This document shows positions 23,114-35,619 of a stretch of 45,652 nt of DNA, piece by piece. This DNA comes from Phoronis australis. Taxonomy: Eukaryota > Phoronida > Phoronidae. Position numbers and translations under genes: made by a program. The stretch spans positions 1 to 45,652 of the forward strand of contig NMRA01000206.1 in assembly GCA_002633005.1 (NCBI GenBank), written 5' to 3'. Each line of letters opens with the position of its first letter. Position 1 is the first letter of the stretch. Under the pieces are notes generated by a model. That model was not told the DNA's origin and ran no database searches. It worked only from the letters and a program-made list of their open reading frames with translations.

Positions 23114-24355
23114 GTAAGTATGGTTTTACTTTGTCTATGAATTTGCGTTGATAACAAGGTACAACTACATTGTATATGTACACTAGAAGCCCGGCTCCCA
23201 AAGTACTCAAAAAGTTTAGAACCAAAGGCATCAGAAACAGCCAATATCGTCGTCCTGCGCGAATTGTCATACTCTTAATCAAAATCCACAAACACTTGTG
23301 GTGCAAATGAAATCCTACAAATACAGTGAAGTGCACGTTGACGTAACTAGGCTGGTGTCTGCTGTCAATATGCGAACAATTTCCACAACCGTGTTGTGGG
23401 ATACTAATTTCCAGAGACCATGCATTGCGCGCTTATATGCTGGACAATATGTAAGAGAAATAGATCGTCTGCTGTTTTCCCTGATTCTGGCGAACACCAA
23501 GTTGAGATTGAACATCGCCTTGTGACGTTTTTCCATGGGGGATAGGTCGACCAGAATCAAGCTGTGCTCAATTTCAATTTGGAAGAAGTGTGTGTCAACG
23601 CGTGATAGGTTAAGGGTCATGAAGTTTGGATAGTAGAGCCCAAAGTCATTAGTTTTGTCTCCAGATCAAGATTCGTCGAGATTACCATAGAATATCAATA
23701 GTTGGATAAGCATACAGCAATTCAAAATCTACAGTATGAGAGTGCTAGCTGGGTCACTGGGCTCACGTCTGTCCGTTAACTTTTGGAAAAAACCTAAACT
23801 TGCAATATTATACGTTTTGAGCAGGGGCTCATGAGTGAACTTGTATTGAGTGGGCTGACAAAGCGGTTTTTATTTATTTATTTATTAATTGTTTGCCAAT
23901 ACATAAATGTGCGCGGAATCCATCCCTATCTAAGATTTCCTTTTCCCTAATCGGTGTCTGATCATACAACAAAATGTGCCACAGTACTGATTATTTTCAC
24001 CTTTTGCGATCCCTTAGCAAGACTAGCAATTGCAAAACATTAAATCATAAAAACCACAGATGTTTTACAGGTTTAACATGTAGATTAGAAAATAGATTGC
24101 GAGTTTTTCAATAAAATCTTAAAATAACCTTCTAACCGTCTAAAAATGTGCCTGTATTTTCAGCTTCCAGATTATTCATAAGATCATCTCGGATGAAAAG
24201 GTCGTTACAACATTGTTTGTTACCGATTTTGACCTAATCTTTCCTCATCAGAGTAAAAAGTTTATTGCTAAACAATTAGCCGATCGATAACACTTCTTCT
24301 CAAGCCACTGTACGTGGGTAAATTTTCTGAGCACAAGAGACGTCGATTTTTTCAG

Positions 24356-24487
24356 AAAGTAGCACAAAGTTTGAATCAGCAACCTATGAGTACTCCTGTT
24401 TTTCATATGGCGAAATGAACCGTAACAAACTTGACTTAGAAATGATTTGTACGCACAAACATTGGCTTCCAGACGGCGTTAACAAAG
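24356..24487 (+). pseudogene. Possible second-half Ig exon (doubtful or decayed)
   Basis: After an acceptor (CGATTTTTTCAG) comes a 132-base open stretch with FESATYEYSCFSYGEMN, which resembles an Ig F strand (Y-x-C) and G region. A weak donor (AAAG|GTTTGA) would leave it in phase 1 at both ends, like the real exons. Joined directly to the exon ending at 23113 it would create a TAA stop, so it cannot follow that exon. It may be an alternative exon with another partner, or a dead copy. Confidence 0.3.
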
Positions 24488-26669
24488 GTTTGAACTGGGC
24501 AAATTTAAAACTTCAGGAGACGTGGAAATTTGTCTCCAACGACCCTGCTAACTGACAAAAGCAAGCCTTGGAATGCAGTACACTTCCTGCGACAGGTTAT
24601 CCGCAAATTGTGCAGTTATCCCCCTACACTTTTAAATTACTGATAATAGTTTGTTCTTGTATATTTCTGATGGAATATTTCCTGGCAATATTTAGGTCAT
24701 GCGTTGTAGTGCAAGTTACACCTTTCTGGCGATGTGGTATGAACTTGCTCTCCTCTTTCATGATGACCCTATCGTTAATCGACGGTTCGTCACTATAGAA
24801 ACAAAGCTGGCGAATGTGGCTTGCGACCTGTATGGTTGAGTCTTGTCAACCACCGGAGACCATTTATCTCACTTAGCAACAGGTGTGATCACCATCTGTT
24901 GCCTGCTGTATGGTTTGCCGTTTTGTACATGTACTTGAGAACTGAAGTGTTTCAACGCAAACTTCGCGGTCAAGACCATCTTGGCTTTTAAGGGTTCGAA
25001 AGCGCCTGAGTGCATCAGGTACACCAATATAATGCCCTAACATGTGTAATGGTAAAGTTATACTCTTGCACATTGAGGAGTATGAGTTTCGGTCTATGCT
25101 GAGTTTATGTTATTGGTTTGTTTTAAATCAGTTAAAGAGGTGTGTGATCCTAAATCACTTCAGATGGTCTCCCTTATAAATAGGCATGGTGCCGTTTTAT
25201 TACAGGAACTATTACAAACATCTCACCCTCTATGTTGGCGCACTTGTGATGTGTTTGACTTAGCGATTTGATGACGGAATAATTAGGACGACAATGCGTG
25301 GAGTAGTGATTGTTATCAAGCTCGTCTGTCTGAGGCAACTCTGCACTGAGGCCTTTTGAGAAGAAAGTCAACTATCAGAAAGTTGGGCTTTCGGTGTCGT
25401 AGTATTTCGTACAAGCGTCTTTCTAAATAGTTTTCTTGAGCAATTCATAGCCTGTAGTCACTCGACCATTCAAAGGGACCATACTTGTGGAGTAACGCTC
25501 TCATCGATGGTTCTACTTGTGATGACAAAATTCGAATGAATGGTAATTAAGGGACGTATGAATTCGTGAATTTCAGTTTTGTTCATTGATTGCTGCATAC
25601 AGTAGACGTTCTAAGATCTGATTATACGCCATTGATTCTATACACCATGCCGACACACGTGTTGTCTCGTTTCTTTTCAAGACACTTATCGTTTTTGAAA
25701 ACAATGTCAATATTCGTTTCACAGGTGAGAGCGTTGTAATGCTTCCTCTTCATAACGTAGAATTATCTTGAGGACTTGACAGGGGTCTCACACTCCACTG
25801 ATTTATCCGTATTATTTTGAAAACGCTTTGCCCAGTCACGCATTGTGTGTCATAAATGAGATAAGCATACCTGCAACTGATGCAGCAAGTAGAACTACTC
25901 TCGTTTATCACATTGGTGTAGACTCACAGTTTTCTGTGGTTTTCTGTTGACCCCAGACCCTCCAGAGTTGCACCATATGCCAACTACGGACAGTCTCTCA
26001 TGACGACTTATCGTTGTGTTGGTGCGTGCAGACACCACGACGTCAATGCCCCAATACCGCCATGCCAATGACGCCAGGTGATTTGGTTGACATGTTGCAG
26101 GAATAAACCCTGTGCCACTGACTGAAACATTGGCATTCGTCAGGACTGATATCTGCCCGAAAGATGTCTGGAGTTACGTCAAGTTTTGACTATTTTTGTC
26201 AACCATGATGGTCTAATGCCTGATTTGGCATACAATTTTAAGAATGATTAACTAGCACCGTTCAGCGGATTATGTTTTCTCAGTTCCGATGGTAGGTTTG
26301 TGTGGACAAACATTCAGGGTTGCATATAAGCGTTTCAGTTCCAAGCACACTCTCAAAGACCCAGCGGGATTGGTCACCGTAGTCATACTGTTGTACCACT
26401 CTTAGTTTGTGCGATTTCTAATTTGATCTCCATTTTGTCGAATTCTTCACTGAGTGGATCACTGATGCAGATGTTTTTTTTTCAATTGTCTATCGACGGC
26501 GACGCATGCGGTTTGATGTAAACGTGGGCCTTTCCCAGTAGGTTACCAACTGGTTGGGTTACATGTGCTTTAGATCGTCAACAGAAGGGCTACCAACTTA
26601 TAATTGGGCCTGTATAGTCTCTTGCTGTGTGTGTGAGCGTTCAGTTGGTGATTTCTTGTGTTAGTCAAC

Positions 26670-28900
26670 CGACGGCCTGTTTACCTTCAGTTTGATGATG
26701 TCGAGCTTCTTACCAATTGGCGAGCCATTGATGGCGCCCTCGGGCTTTTACTGCATGTATATGGAATCTGGCTTTTGGAATGCTTACCGCTGAAGTCACA
26801 ATCAGGCATGGTGCTGTCGTAACCGTCTACGGTCGTGCCGTTGTAAACACTGATAGCTGATGTCATCAAGGTGGCTTTTGGCTGGATTCGACATAGTTTG
26901 CCCCACATAGTGGCCATTTTTACTGTTTTTTGAGACTATTTTTTGGCTTCCAACCCTCTATCAACCAAACTGCTCTCAGGATGGTTATGAAAATTGACCT
27001 GTATGTTCTTAATATAAAGAGGATAGCTGACGATCATTTTCCGACGACTTTTATTACTGTAACAGGTTTTTTTGCGATAGCTGTATCTCCTAAAATCGTT
27101 TGCATGACTTTAACTAAATTTAGCATTTTTTTTTGGTTTGATGTTGACAACGGACGATGACGAGTTTCGCATGGATCGAAGTACCGGTGGCAATTTTATT
27201 TTTTAACGTTTGCCGTTGTGTCTGGGTATTATGGTTATTAGTTGGATTATAGGAATTTATTGGTGAGATGACGCTGTCCTCCCGTTTTCGGATAGATTCG
27301 AGGTAATTTGCGCCACCTAGTGGCCAATTTTACTGTTTTTGAGCCTGTTTTTTGGCATCAACATTTCTGTCAACCAAACCGCTTTAAACATGATTGTGAA
27401 AGTTGACACGAATGTTCTTACTACGAAGAGGATGGCTGATGGTGATTTTCCGACAACTTTGACTACTGTACCACCTCCAGGCAGTTTTTTGCGCCCATGG
27501 CTGTAACTCCTAAGTCGTTTGCAGGATTTTTACTAAATTTAGCAAGTTTATTTACAGTATGTTCACAACGGACAATGGCGTCTTTCGTACGGATTGAACT
27601 ACCGGTGCGCCTCTTAGTGGCAATTTTATTTTTTTACGTCCACCTCTGTAACTTAATAGGTCCTCATCGTGTTTTAAACTTGAAAACTAGGCATCTATTG
27701 GAGAGATTACGCTATCGTCCGGTTTTCGGTTGGATTCGTGGTATTTTGCGCCTCCTAGTGGCCATTTTACTGTTTTGGGTGCTTTTTGGCGTCCACATCC
27801 TCATCAACCAATCCGCTCTAAAGATGAATGTGAAATTGGCATGTATTTTATTAATATGAAGAGCATGTTTGACGATGATTTTCCGATGACATCCAGTACT
27901 TTGGCGCCTCGTAGTGGCAGTGTTGTTTTGTTTTGTTTTTGCGCTCATGGCTGCATCTCATCTTTGCAGGATCTTTACTAAATTTAGCAAGTGTATTTAT
28001 AGGATTTTGACATCGAACGACGACGACTTTCTCACGGATCTGAACACCAGTGTTCCCCTAAGGGCAGTTTTAGTTGTATATATTTACCTCTGTACATTCA
28101 AAGGTCCTCAACGGATTTTTCATGAAATTTGGATTATAGGCATGTGTTGACAGGCTGACGCTATCCTCCCATTTTGGGAAAAAAAATCCAGGTATTTTGC
28201 GCCACCTATTTGCGATGTTTACTGTTTGTGAGTCTATTTTTCGGTGTCCACCCCTCTATCAACCAAACCATTCTAAGGATGATTTTAAAAATTGGCGTTT
28301 GCTTTCTCAGTGTGAAGAGAACGATTACGCTGACTACTTCGGTTACTGTGGCACCTTCTGGTGGTGGTTTTGTTTTGTTTTGTTTTGCTTTGTTTTGTTT
28401 TGTTTTGCTGCCATATCTGTATCTGCTTAACCAATTGCAGGAACTTAATTAAATTTTGTAAGTGTACTTATGCAAAAATATCAATAGATGTCGACTTTGA
28501 GGTGGACGCTGTGCCCCCCTAATGGCAATTTCATTTTTTTTTTCATTTCCCTTTGTTTCTCTGAAGTTCCTTGACAGTTTTTTATGAAATTCTGCAATAT
28601 ACAGGTTGTAGCTTTCTGGTAAAGAAGCATGAGCATGTTCCGTTTTCAGATAGATTGGACGTGTTGCGCCATCAAGCGGCCATTTATATGATAGAAAAAA
28701 TCTTTGAACAACTCCTGAAGCACATCGTTTGCTGTGCATTCGTGACCGCATTTCAAGGCTCCGCGATGATTTTGTTGGAATTGATAGTGTCAAAAGTGCG
28801 TCATAATGACATATTTTGATATTTTTAAACACCATTTGAATGCCTTGTCTCCACGGGCCAAACATGGGCTTTGTGATAGCTACAGCTCTCGTCTTTGACA
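26670..28900 (+). repeat. Tandem array of ~150-bp monomers with CTCF-like words
   Basis: Modules starting at a GCGCC-N2-CTAGTGGC motif recur about every 136-160 bases: near 26896, 27310, 27466, 27605, 27748, 27903, 28057, 28197, 28352, 28512 and 28664. Three module types alternate, giving a higher-order period of about 440-450 bases. Other shared words are CAACCAAACCGCTCTAA, TTTGCAGGATTTTTACTAAATTTAGCAAG and CTACCGGT. The copies are divergent. ORFs of up to 150 codons here (27497-27859; 28449-28901 minus) run through repeats. A TTTTG microsatellite lies at 28368-28408. Confidence 0.8.
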
Positions 28901-29583
28901 CGCAATCATTATTTTTGTGGGCAGCACCTTTTTAATTCTCAAATTCGCACTATAGCGAAGGCACTTTCAGCCCTTTCACCTATTTCTTACTGCCACCAAA
29001 AGAGGGCGGCAAAGCAGATAATATGGAAATATGATCCAAATTGGAAGTGAATTGTAATAAAAAATAACATTAAATTCTATTCAGCATTACCAGATATGGT
29101 TCGAGCGTTCCTTTAGCAAAAAATTGCCTTATTGGCATTAAGCTAAGAAACGGATTGAGATCCTCGAAAATAGGTCACGCTCTTAAGCAAAATGGCTGTG
29201 ACCAACGAGCCACTGATTTAATGCTCGTTCTTTGAAGTCCCATCGCCTCGCTCTACATTTTCTGAAGCTGTGAATATCGAAAAAGAGCTTTTACCCACGT
29301 CAACCTGCACCAGAGACATTGCCAAGTACCTGAAAATTGTCGACGCACCATATCACTTGAAAGAATGGATATCTGGCATGATTGAGAGTGTGTGAGACAA
29401 CCGAACTAGCCAGCCTCTTAAAAGGAAAGGTCATATGTCCAAAGCACGGAATGCTGCTTATAGTCCGGTCCCTTAGCGGCCAAAAACCCCAAAACATTTA
29501 CACCGCGGATTAAAACACCAAATTTGGTACACAGATACTTTGGGACACGCTGAATCTCATGGGAGTCGGTTGCCCGAAATTTG

Positions 29584-29619
29584 AGGTCAAGGTCAAGGTC
29601 AAATCAAGGTCAAAGGTCA
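29584..29619 (+). promoter_or_regulatory. AGGTCA half-site cluster in left TIR
   Basis: Five AGGTCA words lie in 36 bases (29584, 29590, 29596, 29607, 29614), including one exact DR1 pair (29607-29619) and three TCAAGGTCA words of the ERR/SF-1 monomer type. The right TIR carries a shorter inverted version (about 33654-33672). Binding is a sequence-based guess. Confidence 0.4.
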
Positions 29620-31204
29620 TGTGGGTATTTTTTTTTGAAATGGCTTCAGACGAAATATCTGTTTCATTACTGTTTCAGGTGACAAGGAGGAGGCTTTTTT
29701 ATTTAAAATTAATGTTAATAACTTGTACAAATAAGTTAAAAGTAAAAAAGTAATTTTCCAGACACTTAAGATGATAATTATCCTATATAATAGAGCATAT
29801 ACATTTTCAATGAAAAATAAGTCTCTTTTCTCTGACTGAGAAAAACTGTCAAACTGGTATAAATGTGCATTAAATCAACTCTAAAATGTTTTACCTTTAA
29901 CAGAAATTCATTTTTAAATGTTTTTGTTACAATATTTATGGTTAATTATGTAACAAATCGTCTCCGTAATTAAACGAAATCGGACATCTTGCTAAATTTT
30001 CAAAGAACAATTGCTGAAACTTTTATCATCACTTTTATTTTGATCATAGCTGAAGGTAACTTTGTTAATTAATGAGTTTATATTTTAGTTTGAAATTGAT
30101 TGTCACATCAACTAAACCATTTAAAGTAATTTAGGTGATTTATGGTTTCCAGTAGAATGAAATAAAAAAGTCAGGTTTTACTTGTTGTATCACAACAAGG
30201 TGAAGCCCTTGTTGCACTAAACTTTAAAACAGGTCCAGGCATAATGATTGTCTTGAGGAACATGTCCTATAAACCAATGTCTATTTTTAAGATTTGTGTC
30301 CATCCAGTTAGTTGTGTTGACGCATTATGTAACAACTGAAGCTGATCCTTGCTCATCCAGACAACAGTACCCAAGCACGTGACATCAGGTCTGAGACTCG
30401 CATGATGTTGATCTCCAGTTCATTGTTCTTGTAATATTATTTTGAATGAGATGTACTAATTTAGGTATGTACTTTTTTGAGTAACTATGTATATAAAAAT
30501 ATCCTAAATTGATTTAACTGATTGAAGATAATCATATCGCGTTTGGTGGTAATAGACCGACCCAAAAAACCTCGCCTCATTTTCGAATAGGTGGAAATTC
30601 CTGAGATTTCCACAAACCTTTGAGTAAACTGCGATTTCACGCCTATACACATTTCCTGATGGCGTTAAGTTCCATTGCCAGACGTAATTTTCATGTTTAT
30701 TGCCCCTACAGCCCTAATGGGTTACTACACTATTGAAATCGCTGATAAAAGTGTGTCAAGTTTATAGTCCCTGTAACCCCTGAGATTCTATCACGAATAT
30801 TTTGCGTTATGACTTTTGGTGGACTTCAGCACATCTGAAGACAGGATCAGGGATTTCCTGTTTAAATCAGTATAGTAGCTATTCTCATAAATACAATGTA
30901 AGTTGTTTAATAAGGCATAAGAGAATAATTTTTCCAACAGCCCTATTCCGATTAATAATATCTACAAAAATTACGCTTTGATTTCGCAGTAGATTCTTCC
31001 CAAGGCCAAGTTGTTTGAGCAATGCCTTACTTCAGAGTCACCACTAGTAATTGCCCGACAACCGATTGTTCTAAAACTTTATTGAAAGCAGTTGAGATAA
31101 CGTACATTTTCTGAATAACAAGCCATAGGCACAATTAATAGAAATGTTTCGAAGACGGCTGGTTACTTGAGCTGAAACCATACATCAGCTCTCGTTAAAT
31201 TACT

Positions 31205-33110
31205 ATGACGTATTCAGACTGGGTCTCTGTCCACATCCAAGACATGACAGCTATGTCATCTAACGTATGACAACATCTTAAGAAACACTGGGTGTATTCA
31301 ACGACACAGTAAAGATTCTGTGCTATTGCAATTGACCAAGCAGATCAACAAAATAATGCCTTAGTCAAAGACAGTGATGGGGCTATTGGATTAACTGAAA
31401 ATCCAAACGCTTTGACAGGGCTGTGTTTGGGAGCGAGCTAGCCTGGTTGGTGACTGAGTTTGATTGTCAATAGTGTTTTGAAGACAATAGTGAGGAGACA
31501 AGCCACCACAAAGACAGGACATCCTTCCAGAACAACTTTAAAAACCATGTGAACAGTTTGTGTGATGTAAGATGTAATTTCAGCCAAGAGAAACTTATGA
31601 CGATAGATGCGCTACAAGTCTTCAGATTATCGAAGTGACTGGAAAACAGCAATACGACAACTATAAGCAAACAGTCCTAATTGTAAAGTCACAACCAGTA
31701 AAGGCTCCTACCAAGAAAAAAACAAGTATGCTGTTTTCAAAAAAGCTAGCGGAAAGGCAAAAAGAGCAACTCAGCAACGCTTGGATAACACCAGTCAGCT
31801 TTTTGTAGCTAGTCAATTTCTAGAAGCTAACCTGGATGATTTTCTTATGCATGAGAATCATTCTTGGCCACCATCCCTGAACCAAAACAGCAGTCTCCGT
31901 TTACCTTCACAGAAGTCACAGTTACTTAACATGTTGGAATTTCCTCATCCAGACGTTCCTGATTCCGTCGATGTCAAAGTCTTTGATCGACCAGCTATTG
32001 TGCACAGCTTTCCTCCAAATCAATCAGTGACATTCGGACAGTTCGGTGGGCACATTCTTAACTTCACAACTGTAGTACAGTTGACATTGTGTTTGCAGAT
32101 GCTTACACCGAAGGCAGCTTGAAGGCCACCGCAAAAGCTGATAGAGGTTCGGGTGACCTTGCCAAAGTTTCACCCCAAATGCGACTGTCTGATCTTCCAG
32201 AATTTCCTGCAAAACTCGAAGATTATAGAGGAATTGTTTGACAATCGCCTGTTCTCCAAAACAAGATATATATTTTACCTACGGCCAGTCTGTTCTTTCC
32301 TCTGGTTCTGACATACCGATGTGCGATCATGAGGAGTCGGACACCCCTATGGGCTTGTATATTGCAGACATTTCATCAAAGGTAATCTGGTTACTACTGT
32401 GTATACTTATGTTGTGGTCGATCTTTGGTGTTTTGTTCCGTTTAAGGCTTTGCAGCCAGCAATTCTAGTACGGGTAGTTGTTAAAGCTGGAAAGAATGCG
32501 CGGGAGCTCTTTGCCAGTAGCGTGTTTGACCAGCTTGGGTACGATTTGTGTGTAGCTCTACCAGTTTCATGCCTTAACAGGGTCGGACACAACATCCCAG
32601 TTCTATGGAGAAGGAAAGAAAACAGCATGGAAGACATGGGAAGCTAACCCTGATGATACTCAGGCATTGTCATGCCGGCAATTTGAATTCCTTTCAGCAA
32701 CTCAACATCGACAGTCAGGAGTTCAAAGCAATTGACATTTACATGTCTCGTTTATCATCGAAAAGCCAAAACCAGCCAGGTCAATACTTTACAAAAGGAG
32801 CTTTCCCTCAAAAGTTCAGATCATGCCAAATTTATCGCTTCCCCAATCTCCACTGATAAAGAATGTTAACATATGCTTGTATCAAGCTGGCAGAGGGGTC
32901 CAGAGAGGTTTGGATGGCAGAGAGACACAGACCAACAACGGACACCAGGCTGGACAGACATGCCTGAAGTCTCCAAAGCTGGTCAGCAGCTCATTAAGTG
33001 TGGTTGCAAGAGCTTACATCTACATGTATGCGGCAAGTTATGGGGATGTAATTCCTTAGCATGCACAACGCTTAGCAGATGCCAGGGAACATGTCAGTGA
33101 CATGGTTTGT
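31205..33110 (+). pseudogene. Transposon-encoded protein with Cys-rich C-terminus, broken
   Basis: Pieces in different plus-strand frames follow the order of a large protein family that I recall from coral, mollusc and fish transposons: IDQADQQNNALVKDSDGAIG (about 31330-31390), LDDFLMHENHSWPPSL and SVDVKVFDRPAIVHSFPP (31781-32030), QSVLSSGSDIPMCDHEESDT (about 32285-32345), HALTGSDTTSQFYGEGKKTA (about 32570-32630) and WTDMPEVSKAGQQLIKCGCK followed by a Cys-rich tail (32960-33095). Stops and frameshifts between all pieces make it inactive. The GSDTT and CDHEE acidic motifs could be part of a nuclease-type active site, but I cannot prove this. Confidence 0.7.
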
Positions 33111-33782
33111 TTTGGCGCAAAGGAACAGATGCTAGTGTTAATTGAATTATGTGAGCTACAGTGACAATTTGACATTAATCCATTTTATTGTGTTGATATT
33201 ATAAGCAGTTGACAATCGGTTTATATTATGTAGACGGGAGCTAGAACAAGCATATTAACGTCATTTATCAAAGCTGGCCTCCGAGTTTTTGGTAGTCTGT
33301 CAAGTGCTATGCATATATTGGTCTCTTTATCATAACATCAACCGAATTGTCATAATAATTGTACAAACGAGTTCATTTTTGGTTAAGAGAACCTATTTGT
33401 TTTTGTATTATTAGTCTTGCACCAGATCAAAATAGATACTTTTGCAAAAATTGTAGTTGGTTCGTTAAATTTTGGCCGCCATATTGGATTTATGCAAACG
33501 AGGGGTTTTCATATTATAAGGCAAATATATTGCAATGTCATTTTGATAGAATTCTAGTTAAGAAAGCACTATTACCTAGCCTTAAAATGTGTGATCACCT
33601 CTTTAAGTAACCAATGAAGTGTTACTTGGCGGCCATTATGTTTTTCAAGATTTGACCTTGACCTTGACCTCAAAATTTGGGCAACCGACCCCCATGAGAT
33701 TCAGCATGTCAAAAGTACCAGTGTGCCAAATTTGGTGCTTTAATCCGAGGTGTAAAGGTTTTCGGGTTAAGGGCCTGGACTA

Positions 33783-34764
33783 TTACTATGGAATTTTCGT
33801 TTAAGCAGACACTTGCCAGTATCGATGTTCTAAGGTGTACTATTGCAGTCTCAGGAATGTTCACCCCTCAATCCCACGGGTAAGTCAACTGAATAAGTGA
33901 TAATTGGAAGGTCACAGTTTTCCTAACAATTCAGAATATGGGCTGCATTCAATTACACATGCTATTTTGATTGTTGCTAGTTTTCCTAGAAATCTCACTG
34001 GGATTAGTGATACAATATGAGAACCATTTTCAGTTAAATTTGTGATGGAAGGCCATGGTTTTATGACCATGTATGAACTGAATATACTCCCCTATCTTGT
34101 CTTTTTAAGGAAATGCATTCTGATGCTTACTGCTAGGTTGCTTATTTAACAGGAAAATTGAGTGCTCGGATAACAAATGGGATCGGAGATTTGATGGTTT
34201 TGGAGAATCCTGTTTCTGATTGCAAACGAGTGAAATTTGTTGTTTTGGGATATACTGCTGCATCCTCATTGAGACCGTTCACGAGATTTAGCAATCAAAA
34301 CACACAAGACAAAGATTATCCTGTGTCCAGAAGAGTTCTGTCACAGAACTTTTGATACTCGAAACAAACCCGAGAGCAATTTAGCATGGACTGGCCTGAT
34401 AAACAGCTAACAACACTTGAAGATAATGGCTGTGACAATGCGCGGAGAATGTGGGCTGCGAAAGCCTCAAGTTTTGAAATAGAAGTCTAAGTTCATGATC
34501 TAAATGCATGCTCGTTGAACTCAATTTGGCGCCATGAATCCATACGTTTGACATTGCATAACATTTGTTATGCGTTTTAGTCACTGATTAATCCGAGGAG
34601 ACACGTGTAAATGTGCTGTGTGATGTTCGGTATTACAACCCAACAAAAAGTGAGACTGGTGTGGAACACGCTACCCAACATCCTATGCAGCAATGGCTTG
34701 GACATTCACACAGATTTAGGCTGTTTTTTTGATGTGGAATGATGTATCAGTCAGACTACTGACA
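33783..34764. other. Unassigned intron sequence
   Basis: Non-repetitive as far as I can see. The only ORFs of any length are about 65 codons and have no known domain. Confidence 0.35.
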
Positions 34765-35619
34765 CAACACAACTGATGAACACAGCTTCTGTATTTTTAA
34801 GCGAATTTTGTGAATTCACAAAACATGCCTACCCATCCAAAATGCATAGCTCTAGGTCTTGCATTCACTAAGAAACACGCGGTTCATGGACTGCAAACAC
34901 AAATTAGGTACTTATAAAAACTCCTCACTCACTCTTTCCTTGAAATTTTGAACTGTGATAATGTTTGGTTGCAAAAGCCGTGTTTGGTGTGTGGAAACGG
35001 TTATCGGCTTACAATTAGGTTTGTGAGTGGTGTTCACCGGTCTTTAACCATTGTTGTTCTGGTAGCTTTCAAGTGGACTAGATGACATATATTTCCTTAT
35101 TGATTTTCGCCTTCACAGATGTAAAAATGCAGGCAGCGAGTACCCAAACAACAGGGGACCTATACAGTGCTGATCGAATCCAACGTCCTATCGAACGCGG
35201 CTAGGCCGCGTCCGGANCAACACAACTGATGAACACAGCTTCTGTATTTTTAAGCGAATTTTGTGAATTCACAAAACATGCCTACCCATCCAAAATGCAT
35301 AGCTCTAGGTCTTGCATTCACTAAGAAACACGCGGTTCATGGACTGCAAACACAAATTAGGTACTTATAAAAACTCCTCACTCACTCTTTCCTTGAAATT
35401 TTGAACTGTGATAATGTTTGGTTGCAAAAGCCGTGTTTGGTGTGTGGAAACGGTTATCGGCTTACAATTAGGTTTGTGAGTGGTGTTCACCGGTCTTTAA
35501 CCATTGTTGTTCTGGTAGCTTTCAAGTGGACTAGATGACATATACTTCCTTATTGATTTTCGCCTTCACAGATGTAAAAATGCAGGCAGCGAGTACCCAA
35601 ACAACAGGGGACCTATACA
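34765..35619 (+). repeat. 402-base direct duplication around an N: probable assembly artefact
   Basis: 34765-35166 and 35218-35619 are identical except for one substitution (TATATTTCC versus TATACTTCC near 35092/35545). The 50 bases between (35167-35216) are GC-rich, unlike their surroundings, and are followed by the only N of the window (35217). The pattern fits two contig ends that overlap but were not merged. Confidence 0.8.

Larger units (their letters stand above)
29461..33782. mobile_element. 4.3-kb TIR DNA transposon, TTA target duplication
   Basis: The ends TAGTCCGGTCCCTTA (29461) and TAAGGGCCTGGACTA (ending 33782) are imperfect inverted repeats. The match continues inward for about 150 bases (TTTACACCGCGGATTAAA, CACCAAATTTGG, GCTGAATCTCATGGG, CGGTTGCCC, AGGTCAAGGTCAAGGTCAAAT). 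TTA flanks both ends, consistent with a 3-bp target-site duplication. A decayed protein gene lies at about 31205-33110. A 3-bp TWA-type duplication is known for PIF/Harbinger and some other superfamilies, but the encoded protein does not let me assign one. Confidence 0.85.

Noticed and set aside
25957-26002. PPEL peptide after a CCCCAG acceptor, resembling the start of the first Ig exon
   Set aside because: Stops after about 15 codons and the following Y-R-C-like peptide is in another frame; at best a dead exon.
27497-27859. 120-codon plus-strand ORF with membrane-like segments
   Set aside because: Spans several repeat modules; the hydrophobic look comes from T-rich linkers.
28449-28901. 150-codon minus-strand ORF
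   Set aside because: Lies on the antisense strand of the monomer array; other copies of the repeat do not keep the frame.
35167-35216. Possible biological insertion between two 402-base copies
   Set aside because: The adjacent N and near-identical flanks make a contig-end artefact far more likely.
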